DNA of 64,000 nucleotides, from contig OY843752.1 of assembly GCA_963693105.1 (NCBI GenBank), forward strand, positions 682,001-746,000, given 5' to 3'. Positions 18,769 through 25,858 of this stretch are shown here, in pieces. The stretch comes from Oxydemutator sp963693105 (GTDB lineage: Bacteria > Pseudomonadota > Gammaproteobacteria > Poriferisulfidales > Oxydemutatoraceae). The notes below the pieces were generated by a model. It did not search any database and had not been told where the DNA came from. It saw only the letters and a program-made list of their open reading frames with translations. The position numbers and the translations under genes were made by a program. Within the stretch, counting starts at the first letter, position 1, and each line of letters begins with the position of its first letter.

Positions 18769-19542
18769 ATGCACAAGGGTTCAATTTTGCGCCGGATGGG
18801 CGCGGCGGCGCTGCTTTTGTCTGTCTCGCCGGTCTGGGCGCAGGGGGCGGCGCAAGGCGGGTTTTACGGCGGGCTTTCCATCGGCGTGGAATACGCCGAC
18901 GTTGATTATCAGAAAGGAATCGGCATTGATGCCCCGCCTTCTTACGAGGTCGCCGACGACAGCGAAAAGGACGATTTCCAAACGGCCAGGGTGTTGTTCG
19001 GCTACCGGCACTGGTTTGACTCCCGGTGTTTCATGGACGGCGAACTGGATGCCGGGGTCTATTCCGGCTCGCGCGTCAGCGGCTATCTCGAAGGCACCGG
19101 CCGCGGCGGCACGAACGTTTTTCCGGGCGCCTGGTCGCTGGAGAAAAACCGCAGCGCGTCGCTGACCACCCGGTTTGGACTCCGGGCCGATGCGCTGGGG
19201 TTTGAGGGCGGCACGAACGCCGCCGTTTACCTGCTGGCCGGCGTCGGCTGGCTCGACCTGACGATGAAAGCGGGCTTTGACAACCGTCCTCCGCCGGCAG
19301 GCGATTCCGTGTTGGCCGGCGCTGTCCGCCAGGCCGAAAATGTGCATCCGTGGAGCGTCGGCATCGGCGTCGAGTCGGAAGCCGCCGACGGCCGCGTCAG
19401 TCTGGAGGTGCGGCGCACGGAATACGATTTTTCATGGAGCGGCGCCGGCACCGGCGCCAGTGACGACCCGCGCTCGAAATACGATGTGGATGTCGAGGAA
19501 TGGGGCGTTTATCTCGGCTACGTGAAGTCTTTCAGCCTTTGA
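18769..19542 (+). CDS. Outer-membrane beta-barrel protein
   Basis: 257 residues. A GAGGAGG ribosome-binding site lies 8 bases before the ATG at 18769. A signal peptide (LRRMGAAALLLSVSPVWAQG) is followed by alternating aromatic strands such as GGFYGGLSIGVEYADV and VLFGYRHWFDSR. The end, GVYLGYVKSFSL, fits a final barrel strand. It resembles small OmpA/opacity-type porin-like proteins. It lies just upstream of the precursor array, but nothing ties it to that function. Confidence 0.7.
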   Translation: MHKGSILRRMGAAALLLSVSPVWAQGAAQGGFYGGLSIGVEYADVDYQKGIGIDAPPSYEVADDSEKDDFQTARVLFGYRHWFDSRCFMDGELDAGVYSGSRVSGYLEGTGRGGTNVFPGAWSLEKNRSASLTTRFGLRADALGFEGGTNAAVYLLAGVGWLDLTMKAGFDNRPPPAGDSVLAGAVRQAENVHPWSVGIGVESEAADGRVSLEVRRTEYDFSWSGAGTGASDDPRSKYDVDVEEWGVYLGYVKSFSL

Positions 19543-19565
19543 CAGCCGCCGCAGCACTGCAATAG

Positions 19566-19602
19566 GTTTCTGAACCGATTGCCGGGCAGTTTCGTGTTAA
19601 AT
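19566..19602 (+). promoter_or_regulatory. Shared precursor promoter: GTTTCTGAAC + TTAAAT box
   Basis: TTTCTGAAC at 19567-19575 is followed after 21 bases by TTAAAT (19597-19602). The same element with 22-23-base spacing precedes the other precursor transcription units. Confidence 0.55.
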
Positions 19603-19637
19603 TGCGCCGGAGTTTCGACAACCCGGAGGAGGGAAAA

Positions 19638-19916
19638 ATGAGCAAGACATTTCAGGATTTTCTGGATCATTCATCGGACGACGATGTGCGCGAAGCCCTG
19701 CAGAGCGCACAGACCGCGGATGAATTGGCCGAAGCCGCCGTGCGGTTTGGCTATGAGTTCACTGCGGCGGAAGTCCGCGAGTATCTGTTGGGCATGAGCG
19801 ACGAGGAAATGGCGGACATTTCCGGTGGCATCCCGTACTCCGAGTGGTGGCGCAATATGCGCCGCGAGCGCGAGCGGCAGCAGGCCGGGCGCGGTAATTA
19901 CGATTTTGAGGGATAG
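19638..19916 (+). CDS. Nif11-type RiPP precursor peptide 1 (divergent core)
   Basis: 92 residues. The leader follows the Nif11 pattern: FQDFLDHSSDDDVREALQSA, then AEAAVRFGYEFTAAEV, ending at a double glycine in MADISGG. The core IPYSEWWRNMRRERERQQ is short, aromatic and basic, and lacks the DPMxYWGTP motif of most later family members. A GGAGGG ribosome-binding site precedes the ATG at 19638. Leaders of this type direct modification and double-glycine cleavage/export of ribosomal natural products. No modifying enzyme is adjacent. A terminator-like hairpin with T residues follows near 19960-19997. Confidence 0.8.
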   Translation: MSKTFQDFLDHSSDDDVREALQSAQTADELAEAAVRFGYEFTAAEVREYLLGMSDEEMADISGGIPYSEWWRNMRRERERQQAGRGNYDFEG

Positions 19917-19959
19917 CCGGATGGGTTGAAAGCCCATCCCGGAACCAGCGGGACGGCGC

Positions 19960-19997
19960 ATAGGCCGGTCGCAGAGACGGCCTTCCATTTTGCTTTA
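19960..19997 (+). terminator. Probable terminator after precursor 1
   Basis: GGCCG and CGGCC arms around a GTCGCAGAGA-like loop, followed by TTCCATTTTGCTTT. Moderate stem and broken T-run, so only a probable terminator. Confidence 0.45.
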
Positions 19998-20017
19998 ATA
20001 GATTGTTATTACAGGTT

Positions 20018-20073
20018 TTTCTGAACTGCAAAATGTTTCTGAACGGGTGGGCTGCGGAAATATCTGCTACTAT
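20018..20073 (+). promoter_or_regulatory. Shared precursor promoter with two TTTCTGAAC copies
   Basis: TTTCTGAAC occurs at 20018-20026 and again at 20036-20044. The second copy is 23 bases before TACTAT (20068-20073). Two copies spaced 18 bp apart suggest a binding site for a regulator rather than only a -35 box. Confidence 0.6.
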
Positions 20074-20112
20074 CTGTTTCGCTAATCTCAACCCGAAATG
20101 AAGGAGGGAACA

Positions 20113-20415
20113 ATGGACAAACAAACAGCAGTAATTAAATTTTTTGAGGCTGCGAAGAACGATGCACAGATTCTTGCCGCCCTGAAAGAAACGAAGAGCG
20201 AAGGCGAAGCCGCGGCAGTGGCAAAGCGCTTCGGCTACGATTTTACCGGCGAGGACATCCTGTCCGCGATGGACCTGGAAATCTACGCGATGGACGACAC
20301 GATGATTGCGAGCGTTGTCGGTGGAACCTCATTCGACTACAGCCAGGACCCGATGGCTTATTGGGGAACACCGGATTACGGGAAATACTGGGACAATTAT
20401 GCACGCGAGGAATAA
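20113..20415 (+). CDS. Nif11-type RiPP precursor peptide 2
   Basis: 100 residues. The leader has AVIKFFEAAKNDAQILAALKE and AVAKRFGYDFTGEDIL and ends in ASVVGG. The core contains DPMAYWGTPDYGKYWDNY, the first full example of the shared aromatic motif. A strong AAGGAGGG ribosome-binding site precedes the ATG at 20113. Its last 17 bases overlap the start of precursor 3, so the two are translationally coupled. Confidence 0.85.
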   Translation: MDKQTAVIKFFEAAKNDAQILAALKETKSEGEAAAVAKRFGYDFTGEDILSAMDLEIYAMDDTMIASVVGGTSFDYSQDPMAYWGTPDYGKYWDNYAREE

Positions 20416-20743
20416 ACAGGACACGGTTCTCAAATTCTTTGAGGAGGCCAGGACCGACGCCCATTTGAGCGCGGCGCTGGCAAAAGTGAACAGTGCAGAC
20501 GAAATCGCCGAGGTGGCGAAGCGGCACGGCTACGAGCTGAGCCTTTCGGACATCGAGGCAGGCTGGGGCGGAAGCCCTGAGGCTTTGGATGACACCGCGG
20601 CGGAGCAAGTCGCCGGTGGTGTCAGTGACATTGATCCGCTTCCGACATTGCGCGTCGGTTCATCGGGCTGGAGAAATTTCTGGCGCGGATATTCCGACGG
20701 ACATGGCGGAGGCGATTATGGAAATGAGGGTCATTATGACTAA
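20399..20743 (+). CDS. Nif11-type RiPP precursor peptide 3
   Basis: 114 residues, starting inside the end of precursor 2. Leader: TVLKFFEEARTDAHLSAALAK, EVAKRHGYELSLSDIE, ending AEQVAGG. The core keeps the second half of the family motif (SSGWRNFWRGY) but replaces DPMxYWGTP with a Leu/Pro stretch, and adds a Gly/Asp/His-rich tail. It overlaps precursor 4 by eight bases. The leader is very like that of precursor 4, so these two are a close pair. Confidence 0.82.
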   Translation: MHARNKQDTVLKFFEEARTDAHLSAALAKVNSADEIAEVAKRHGYELSLSDIEAGWGGSPEALDDTAAEQVAGGVSDIDPLPTLRVGSSGWRNFWRGYSDGHGGGDYGNEGHYD

Positions 20744-21104
20744 ACAAAAAATAACTCAATTCTTTGAGGACGCCAAGACCGACGCCCATTTGAGCGCGGC
20801 GCTGGCGAAAGCGGGCAACGAAAGCGAGGTTGTCGAGGTGGCGAAGCGGCACGGCTACGATCTGGATGCCGCCGATATCACGGCAGACCTGCTCAAGAAA
20901 CCCGAGGCTTTGGATGACACCGCGGCGAGGCAAGTCGCCGGGGGGGTCCAGGACGAGAATGTACGGGCGTTTCCGATGGGCATCGGAGTCGGTACGCCGG
21001 AGTGGAGGGGTTACTGGCGGGGTTATGCCGGCGGCGCCTACGAGGAGGATTTCGCCAGCTCCGAAGCCACCGTTACGGTTGTCGAGGTCAACAGGCCCGG
21101 CTGA
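20736..21104 (+). CDS. Nif11-type RiPP precursor peptide 4
   Basis: 122 residues from the ATG at 20736. Leader: KITQFFEDAKTDAHLSAALAK, EVAKRHGYDLDAADI, ending ARQVAGG. The core includes GVGTPEWRGYWRGY and continues with an acidic and Val/Thr-rich extension (ATVTVVEVNRPG) not seen in its relatives, making it the longest of the eight. A strong terminator follows at 21163. Confidence 0.82.
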   Translation: MTKQKITQFFEDAKTDAHLSAALAKAGNESEVVEVAKRHGYDLDAADITADLLKKPEALDDTAARQVAGGVQDENVRAFPMGIGVGTPEWRGYWRGYAGGAYEEDFASSEATVTVVEVNRPG

Positions 21105-21162
21105 CCTGACAGCCGTCCCGGGGCCAACGGTCTCTGGCCGGTTTGTTCCAGGTCCTTTCCAT

Positions 21163-21191
21163 ACGCCCGGCATCCATCGCCGGGCGTTTTT
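21163..21191 (+). terminator. Rho-independent terminator after precursor 4
   Basis: ACGCCCGGC, seven-base loop, GCCGGGCGT, then TTTT. Nearly the same terminator recurs at 21721 and 23036. Confidence 0.9.
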
Positions 21192-21234
21192 ATATGCCTG
21201 CCCGCTTCTGCGGCCCGGCTGAAAAGCCGGCAGG

Positions 21235-21280
21235 TGCCAGAAGTTTCTGAACGCACCGGCATCCTGCAAAAGGCTACAAT
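21235..21280 (+). promoter_or_regulatory. Shared precursor promoter, full TGCCAGAAGTTTCTGAAC element
   Basis: TGCCAGAAGTTTCTGAAC at 21235-21252, then 22 bases, then TACAAT at 21275-21280. CCTGCAAAAGG in the spacer is also shared with the 21792 copy. Confidence 0.7.
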
Positions 21281-21323
21281 ACGTAGCGTTCGATACAACA
21301 CCCAATGGATGGAGGTACAAACT

Positions 21324-21647
21324 ATGAGCAAATATGAAGCGATTTCGAAGTTTTTCGAAGAAACAAAGACCAACGCTTCCCTGCGTACGGCCTTGATGGA
21401 AACGAAAAGCGAAGACGATGTCATTAAAGTGGCGAAGAAGTTCGGTTACGACTTCACCAGTTCCGATGTCGCCGCCGCCAAAGAGGAAAAATATGGCGCG
21501 GTGGATGACGCCGCCATCAGCCACCTTGCCGGCGGCAGCACAGTGGAGGTGGATTACAGCGCCGATCCGATGCGCTACTGGGGTACGCCGCAGTGGGACC
21601 AGTACTGGCATCGTCCGTCTGAAGGGAAGAGGGGCGGAGGCCTCTGA
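21324..21647 (+). CDS. Nif11-type RiPP precursor peptide 5
   Basis: 107 residues. A GGAGG site precedes the ATG at 21324. Leader: AISKFFEETKTNASLRTALME, KVAKKFGYDFTSSDVAAAKEE, ending ISHLAGG. The core carries DPMRYWGTPQWDQYWHRP and ends in a short Gly/Lys/Arg tail. It has its own promoter and terminator, and with them forms a ~550-bp unit duplicated to give precursor 6. Confidence 0.87.
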   Translation: MSKYEAISKFFEETKTNASLRTALMETKSEDDVIKVAKKFGYDFTSSDVAAAKEEKYGAVDDAAISHLAGGSTVEVDYSADPMRYWGTPQWDQYWHRPSEGKRGGGL

Positions 21648-21720
21648 GAAGGGGCCGGTTGTCCTGACAGCCGTCCCGGGGTCAATAGCCTCCGGACGGC
21701 TTGTTCCAGGTCCTTTCCAA

Positions 21721-21748
21721 ACGCCCGGCGCTTTCGCCGGGCGTTTTT
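21721..21748 (+). terminator. Rho-independent terminator after precursor 5
   Basis: ACGCCCGGCG, four-base loop, CGCCGGGCG, TTTTT. The flanking ~150 bp closely matches the region around 21110-21250. Confidence 0.92.
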
Positions 21749-21791
21749 ATATGCCCGCCCGCTTCTGCGGCCCGGCTGAAAAGCCGGCAGC

Positions 21792-21837
21792 TGCCAGAAG
21801 TTTCTGAACGCATCAGCACCCCGCAAAAGGATATAAT
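21792..21837 (+). promoter_or_regulatory. Shared precursor promoter, full element with TATAAT
   Basis: TGCCAGAAGTTTCTGAAC at 21792-21809, 22-base spacer, TATAAT at 21832-21837. This is the best match among the copies. Confidence 0.72.
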
Positions 21838-21885
21838 GCGAAGCGTTCGATACAACACCCAACCAATGAATGGAGGTACACAACC

Positions 21886-22212
21886 ATGAGCAAATATGAA
21901 GCAGTTTCGAAGTTTTTCGAAGAAACAAAGTCCAACGCGTACCTGCGTACGGCCTTGATGGAAACGGGAAGCGAAGACGATGTCATTGAAGTGGCGAAGA
22001 AGTTCGGTTACGACTTCACCAGTTCAGATGTCACCGCCGCCAAAGAGGAAAGATATGGCGCAGTAGGTGACTCTACGATAAGCGGTATTTCCGGCGGCGC
22101 CGGAGTGGATTACACCGTCGATCCGATGGCGTACTGGGGAACCTCGCAGTGGGGTGACTACTGGAGAGGCTACCCGGATGAGGGCTCGCGGCCACGCGGA
22201 CGTTCCGGCTGA
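21886..22212 (+). CDS. Nif11-type RiPP precursor peptide 6
   Basis: 108 residues. The leader is nearly identical to that of precursor 5 (AVSKFFEETKSNAYLRTALME, KKFGYDFTSSDVTAAKEE) and ends in SGISGG. The core has DPMAYWGTSQWGDYWRGY and an Arg/Ser/Gly-rich tail. It starts a run with precursors 7 and 8 that lacks further copies of the upstream element, so the three probably share one transcript. Confidence 0.87.
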   Translation: MSKYEAVSKFFEETKSNAYLRTALMETGSEDDVIEVAKKFGYDFTSSDVTAAKEERYGAVGDSTISGISGGAGVDYTVDPMAYWGTSQWGDYWRGYPDEGSRPRGRSG

Positions 22213-22281
22213 GCGGACGTTCCGGCTGATGTCAATACCCGGAGACGTCATTCTCCGGGTACAACAGAAAAGGAGACTACA

Positions 22282-22626
22282 ATGAGCAAACAAGAAGCAG
22301 TCCTGAAGTTTTTCGAGGAAACAAAGAGCAACGCAAATCTGCGCGTGGCTTTGGCGGAAGCGGGGGATTCGGATGGCGTTATTGAAGTCGCGAAGCAGTT
22401 CGGCTACGACTTCGGCCTTTCCGACATCGCCGCCGCCAAAGGCGACCGCTATGGCGAAGACGAGGAAGGCGCTCTGGATGACACCGCGATGAGCGGCATT
22501 TCCGGCGGCGCCGGGGTTGATTACAGCAGCGATCCGATGCGCTACTGGGGAACGCCGCAGTGGGGTGACTACTGGAGAGGCTACCCGGATGAAGGCTCGC
22601 GGTCACGCGGACGTTACGAGCCCTGA
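22282..22626 (+). CDS. Nif11-type RiPP precursor peptide 7
   Basis: 114 residues, AAGGAG ribosome-binding site. Leader: AVLKFFEETKSNANLRVALAEAG, KQFGYDFGLSDIAAAK, ending SGISGG after a short acidic insert. The core DPMRYWGTPQWGDYWRGY is the exact family consensus. The tail PDEGSRSRGR matches that of precursor 6. Confidence 0.87.
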   Translation: MSKQEAVLKFFEETKSNANLRVALAEAGDSDGVIEVAKQFGYDFGLSDIAAAKGDRYGEDEEGALDDTAMSGISGGAGVDYSSDPMRYWGTPQWGDYWRGYPDEGSRSRGRYEP

Positions 22627-22645
22627 AAAAGAAAAGGAGACTACA

Positions 22646-22951
22646 ATGAGCAAACAAGAAGCAGTCCTGAAGTTTTTCGAGGAAGCAAAGACCAACGCAA
22701 ATCTGCGCGCGGCCTTGGCGGAAGCGGGGGATTCGGATGGCGTTATTGAAGTCGCGAAGAAGTTCGGCTACGACTTCGGCCTTTCCGACATCACCGCCGC
22801 CAAAGAGGCAAAATATGGCGCGGTGGATGACGCCTCAATCAGCAACCTTTCCGGCGGCGCCGGAATGGAGCGCACCTCGGATCCGATGCGCTACTGGGGA
22901 ACGCCTCGATGGCGTGAATATTGGGGCTCCCGCACGGAGGGGCATGAATGA
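22646..22951 (+). CDS. Nif11-type RiPP precursor peptide 8
   Basis: 101 residues. It lies 19 bases after precursor 7 with the same ribosome-binding site and a nearly identical leader (AVLKFFEEAKTNANLRAALAEAG). Leader end is SNLSGG; the core is DPMRYWGTPRWREYWGSR. It is the last gene of the array before a strong terminator at 23036. Confidence 0.87.
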   Translation: MSKQEAVLKFFEEAKTNANLRAALAEAGDSDGVIEVAKKFGYDFGLSDITAAKEAKYGAVDDASISNLSGGAGMERTSDPMRYWGTPRWREYWGSRTEGHE

Positions 22952-23035
22952 TTACTGAGGGGTCTGTTAGTCCCGATGTGGTCCCTTGGTGACCTGCGGG
23001 AAATGGCCTGAACCGGTCGTTTTCCGCTTTTTCAA

Positions 23036-23068
23036 ACGCCTGGCGGCATTGTCGCCGGGCGTTTTTTT
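23036..23068 (+). terminator. Rho-independent terminator closing the precursor array
   Basis: ACGCCTGGCG, loop, CGCCGGGCGT and seven T residues. Confidence 0.9.
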
Positions 23069-23135
23069 GTTGCCAACCCGGCCCCGGCAAGGTGTAAAGT
23101 GGGCTATCAACCAACCCGACAACGAGGAGAAACGT

Positions 23136-24302
23136 ATGCTGATTCCAAAAGCCCGGCTTGGGGGAGTGGTGTTTTTACTGCTTTGCCTTTCAGTGATGCC
23201 GGTGACGGCGTTTGCCGCCAAATTCAAGATCAAGGACGGACCGACGCTGGACATCTATGGCTTCGGCCAGTTTGGTTTTGAGCAGTACGACAGGGAGCGC
23301 GGCAGGGCGGACAGCCTGGAGTTTGACACCGACCGCGTTCGTTTCGGCGCCAAGGCGAAGTGGGGCGCCTGGGACGGCGCGTTTCAGTTCGACGCCAACA
23401 ACACCCGCAGCAGCAACAAGACCACGCTGGACTCGTTCATCCGCGATGCATTTATTCGCTACAAGTTCAGCGACGCCGTGCAACTCAAGCTCGGCCAGTA
23501 CAAGACGCCGGTCGGCATGGGCTACAACCTCAGCGGCAGCCGGCTGCCGCTGATCAAGCGAACCATGACGAGCCGCCTGGTGCTGGACCGCACCATCGGC
23601 GCGATGCTGAGCGGCCGCAACATCGGCGGCGGGGAAACCGGCGGTTTCGGCTATGACCTCGGAGTCTTCAACAGCGCCGACCGCTCCAAGGCGGCTGCGA
23701 TTGATTCGGCCCAGAAGGGCGATGACCACAGTTACGCCGCGCGCGTGATGTACGACCACGGCAAGATGTTCCATCTGCAAGCGTCTTACGGAGAGATTGA
23801 GAACGCGGCGGGGGTCATGGGCGCAGCCTGTGCGCATGCATCTTCTCCGACGGTTTTGCTGTCCCTGGCCGGTTGCACCGCGGTGGATCAGGTGTTGGAC
23901 AGCGAAGACTACGAGGTCTGGGATGTCGGCGCCATCTACAGGAACGGGCCGGTTCACCTGCGCGCCGAATACATTGACGGCGAGAATGTGGACGGAATGG
24001 AAGAGTATGACGAGCAGTCGTGGTACGTCATGGGCGCCTACCGCTTCAACGACATCGTCGAGGGCGTCGTGCGCTACCAGGAAGCGGAATGTGAAAACTG
24101 CAAGGGCGTGCCGAACGATGACCGCGACCTCGACCGTTTCGAGGTCGGTCTGAGCTTTTTCCTCGGCCCCAACGACCGCATGGGACGCTTGCAGTTGAAC
24201 TACGCCAGCGTCAGCGGCGATGAGGAAGACTACAACGGCGAGGCCGGCGGAGGCGACAACAGATACGACGCCATTCTCGGCCAGTTGCAACTGTACTTCT
24301 AA
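23136..24302 (+). CDS. Outer-membrane porin, phosphate-selective porin O/P type
   Basis: 388 residues. The ATG at 23136 follows GAGGAG and starts a signal peptide (GVVFLLLCLSVMPVTAFAA). The mature start KFKIKDGPTLDIYGFGQFGFEQYD, the segment LKLGQYKTPVGMGYNLSG, and the final QLQLYF with terminal Phe are typical of 16-strand porins of the OprP/OprO class. It would carry small solutes across the outer membrane; the substrate is not shown by the sequence. It begins its own unit after the array terminator. Confidence 0.82.
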   Translation: MLIPKARLGGVVFLLLCLSVMPVTAFAAKFKIKDGPTLDIYGFGQFGFEQYDRERGRADSLEFDTDRVRFGAKAKWGAWDGAFQFDANNTRSSNKTTLDSFIRDAFIRYKFSDAVQLKLGQYKTPVGMGYNLSGSRLPLIKRTMTSRLVLDRTIGAMLSGRNIGGGETGGFGYDLGVFNSADRSKAAAIDSAQKGDDHSYAARVMYDHGKMFHLQASYGEIENAAGVMGAACAHASSPTVLLSLAGCTAVDQVLDSEDYEVWDVGAIYRNGPVHLRAEYIDGENVDGMEEYDEQSWYVMGAYRFNDIVEGVVRYQEAECENCKGVPNDDRDLDRFEVGLSFFLGPNDRMGRLQLNYASVSGDEEDYNGEAGGGDNRYDAILGQLQLYF

Positions 24303-24480
24303 ACGCACTCCCGACATAGCGGAGGGCCGCCTGCCGTTTTTATGCTGCGCGGCCCGGTGGCCCAGTCCGTTGGCTCGCCAAAAGCCACAAGGTTTCCATC
24401 GAGTTTCAGGGCGATGATGTACCTGGCTGGCTATGCAAAAATGTGGTTTATTCTTCTTATACCCCGTATAATTAGGAGAA

Positions 24481-24516
24481 ATGCTAAATTTAGATATGTC
24501 TCTAAATATATGTTAA
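24481..24516 (+). CDS. Possible 11-residue leader peptide before the ATPase gene
   Basis: A TATAAT box near 24468 and AGGAG 5 bases upstream precede the ATG of MLNLDMSLNIC. The stop lies seven bases before the ATPase ATG. The segment also forms a small inverted repeat (TTTAGA...TCTAAA). It may be a translated leader or chance; there is no further support. Confidence 0.25.
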   Translation: MLNLDMSLNIC

Positions 24517-24523
24517 TTTGACC

Positions 24524-25735
24524 ATGGCCGATAATCCATACAGACCCGGTGCTGCACATGCGCCTCCCCATCTTGCCGGGCGTGACACTGAGCGGCGCGA
24601 GTTTTCCAAGCTTTTGGAGCAAGCGCCGATACTGGAAAATCTGGTCTTGACCGGCATTCGCGGCATTGGCAAGACCGTGCTGATGCGCGAAGCGCTCCAT
24701 AAGGACGCGGTGGCGAACAGCTGGATTTGGCTGACCAGCGATATTTCCGAAGCGGTGTCCGTCAGCGAAAAACACCTCGCACAACGTCTGCTGACGGACC
24801 TGAACACCTTTTCCAGTGATTGGGAATACGCCGCAAGCAAACGACATCCTCCCGGCTTCACCCGCCCCGCCGAGCGCGAAACGATTCGCTTTGATTACCA
24901 GACCATGATGGCGTTGTTTGAGTATGAACCGGGATTGACCTCGGACAAACTCAAACGGGTTTTGCTTGAAGCATGGAATCTGATGCAAAAATCCATGCCG
25001 GACAAAAAGGGGATTATCTTTGCGTGGGACGAGGCGCAAAACCTGGCTGACCGAAGCAAAGACAAAGAGTACCCTCTCGGCGTGTTGCTTGATGTTTTCA
25101 GTTCCCTACAAAGTCAGGGTGTGCCGTTTATGCTGTTGCTGACCGGCTTGCCGACCTTATTCCCAAAACTGGTCAGTTCGCGCACCTATGCCGAGCGTAT
25201 GTTCCGGGTAGTGGCGCTGGATAACCTGAGCCCCGAAGAGGCACATGAAGCGATCATCAAACCATTGGCCGAGGAGGCGGGGAGCATTCAATCCGTTTTC
25301 GGTATGTTTGAGAAAATGATTTACGGTTTCACCCAAGGCTATCCCTATTTTATCCAGTTTTGGTGTCGCGAATTTTACGACTATCTGACAGGTGCTTCCC
25401 CAACGACTGGCGAACAAACAAAAGATGCCATCGAGCGTATTTCCCGCAAATTGGATATGGACTTTTTTGACGGCCGCTGGATGCAGTTAACCGATAGACA
25501 ACGAGATTTGTTGACCATTGTTGCCCATCTTGAAAATAGTGGAGAGGAATTCACCGTGCAGGAGATTGTAGAGCAGTCAAAATCCACTGAACAAGCTTTC
25601 AGCGACAGCCATGTCAACCAACTATTGGCCAAGCTGTTTGAGAAGGGTATGGTGTTAAAAAATCGGCACGGTAAATATACTTTTGCGGTGCCATTGTTGA
25701 ATGAATATATTATCCGGCGGCACGCGAAAGAGTAG
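24524..25735 (+). CDS. AAA-family ATPase, Orc1/Cdc6-like architecture with C-terminal winged helix
   Basis: 403 residues. Walker A is GIRGIGKT (44-51), Walker B is GIIFAWDEAQNL (163-174), and a sensor-like LLLTGLPTL follows. Residues about 315-400 look like a winged helix (QRDLLTIVAHLENSGEEFTVQEIVEQS). Proteins of this type are common on mobile and defence-like loci; their targets are mostly unknown. The gene and its upstream region are AT-richer than the neighbours and carry a clear TATAAT promoter, suggesting acquisition. It stands alone, so its role here is not known. Confidence 0.7.
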   Translation: MADNPYRPGAAHAPPHLAGRDTERREFSKLLEQAPILENLVLTGIRGIGKTVLMREALHKDAVANSWIWLTSDISEAVSVSEKHLAQRLLTDLNTFSSDWEYAASKRHPPGFTRPAERETIRFDYQTMMALFEYEPGLTSDKLKRVLLEAWNLMQKSMPDKKGIIFAWDEAQNLADRSKDKEYPLGVLLDVFSSLQSQGVPFMLLLTGLPTLFPKLVSSRTYAERMFRVVALDNLSPEEAHEAIIKPLAEEAGSIQSVFGMFEKMIYGFTQGYPYFIQFWCREFYDYLTGASPTTGEQTKDAIERISRKLDMDFFDGRWMQLTDRQRDLLTIVAHLENSGEEFTVQEIVEQSKSTEQAFSDSHVNQLLAKLFEKGMVLKNRHGKYTFAVPLLNEYIIRRHAKE

Positions 25736-25823
25736 AAAAATTATCACAGCAGGCATAACTCAAGGACCTCATCCCATGCTTGAACCTGACATCAAAACCC
25801 GGTTCCAAAAGCGCTGAATACGC

Positions 25824-25851
25824 TTAAAGACCGTGGTTTGGCTGCTATGAT
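25824..25851 (+). promoter_or_regulatory. Promoter for the exported protein; likely leaderless start
   Basis: TTAAAG at 25824-25829, 16-base spacer, TATGAT at 25846-25851, then seven bases to the ATG at 25859. Transcription would start at or within a base or two of the start codon. Confidence 0.45.
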
Positions 25852-25858
25852 GGCCGGC

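Noticed and set aside
19566..21840. Sigma-54 (-24/-12) promoters before the precursor genes
   Set aside because: The GG...GC spacing of sigma-54 sites is not kept among copies, whereas TTTCTGAAC and a TATAAT-like box are.
23190..24317. 375-codon minus-strand frame under the porin
   Set aside because: Antisense to a porin with signal peptide and terminal Phe; no motif of its own.
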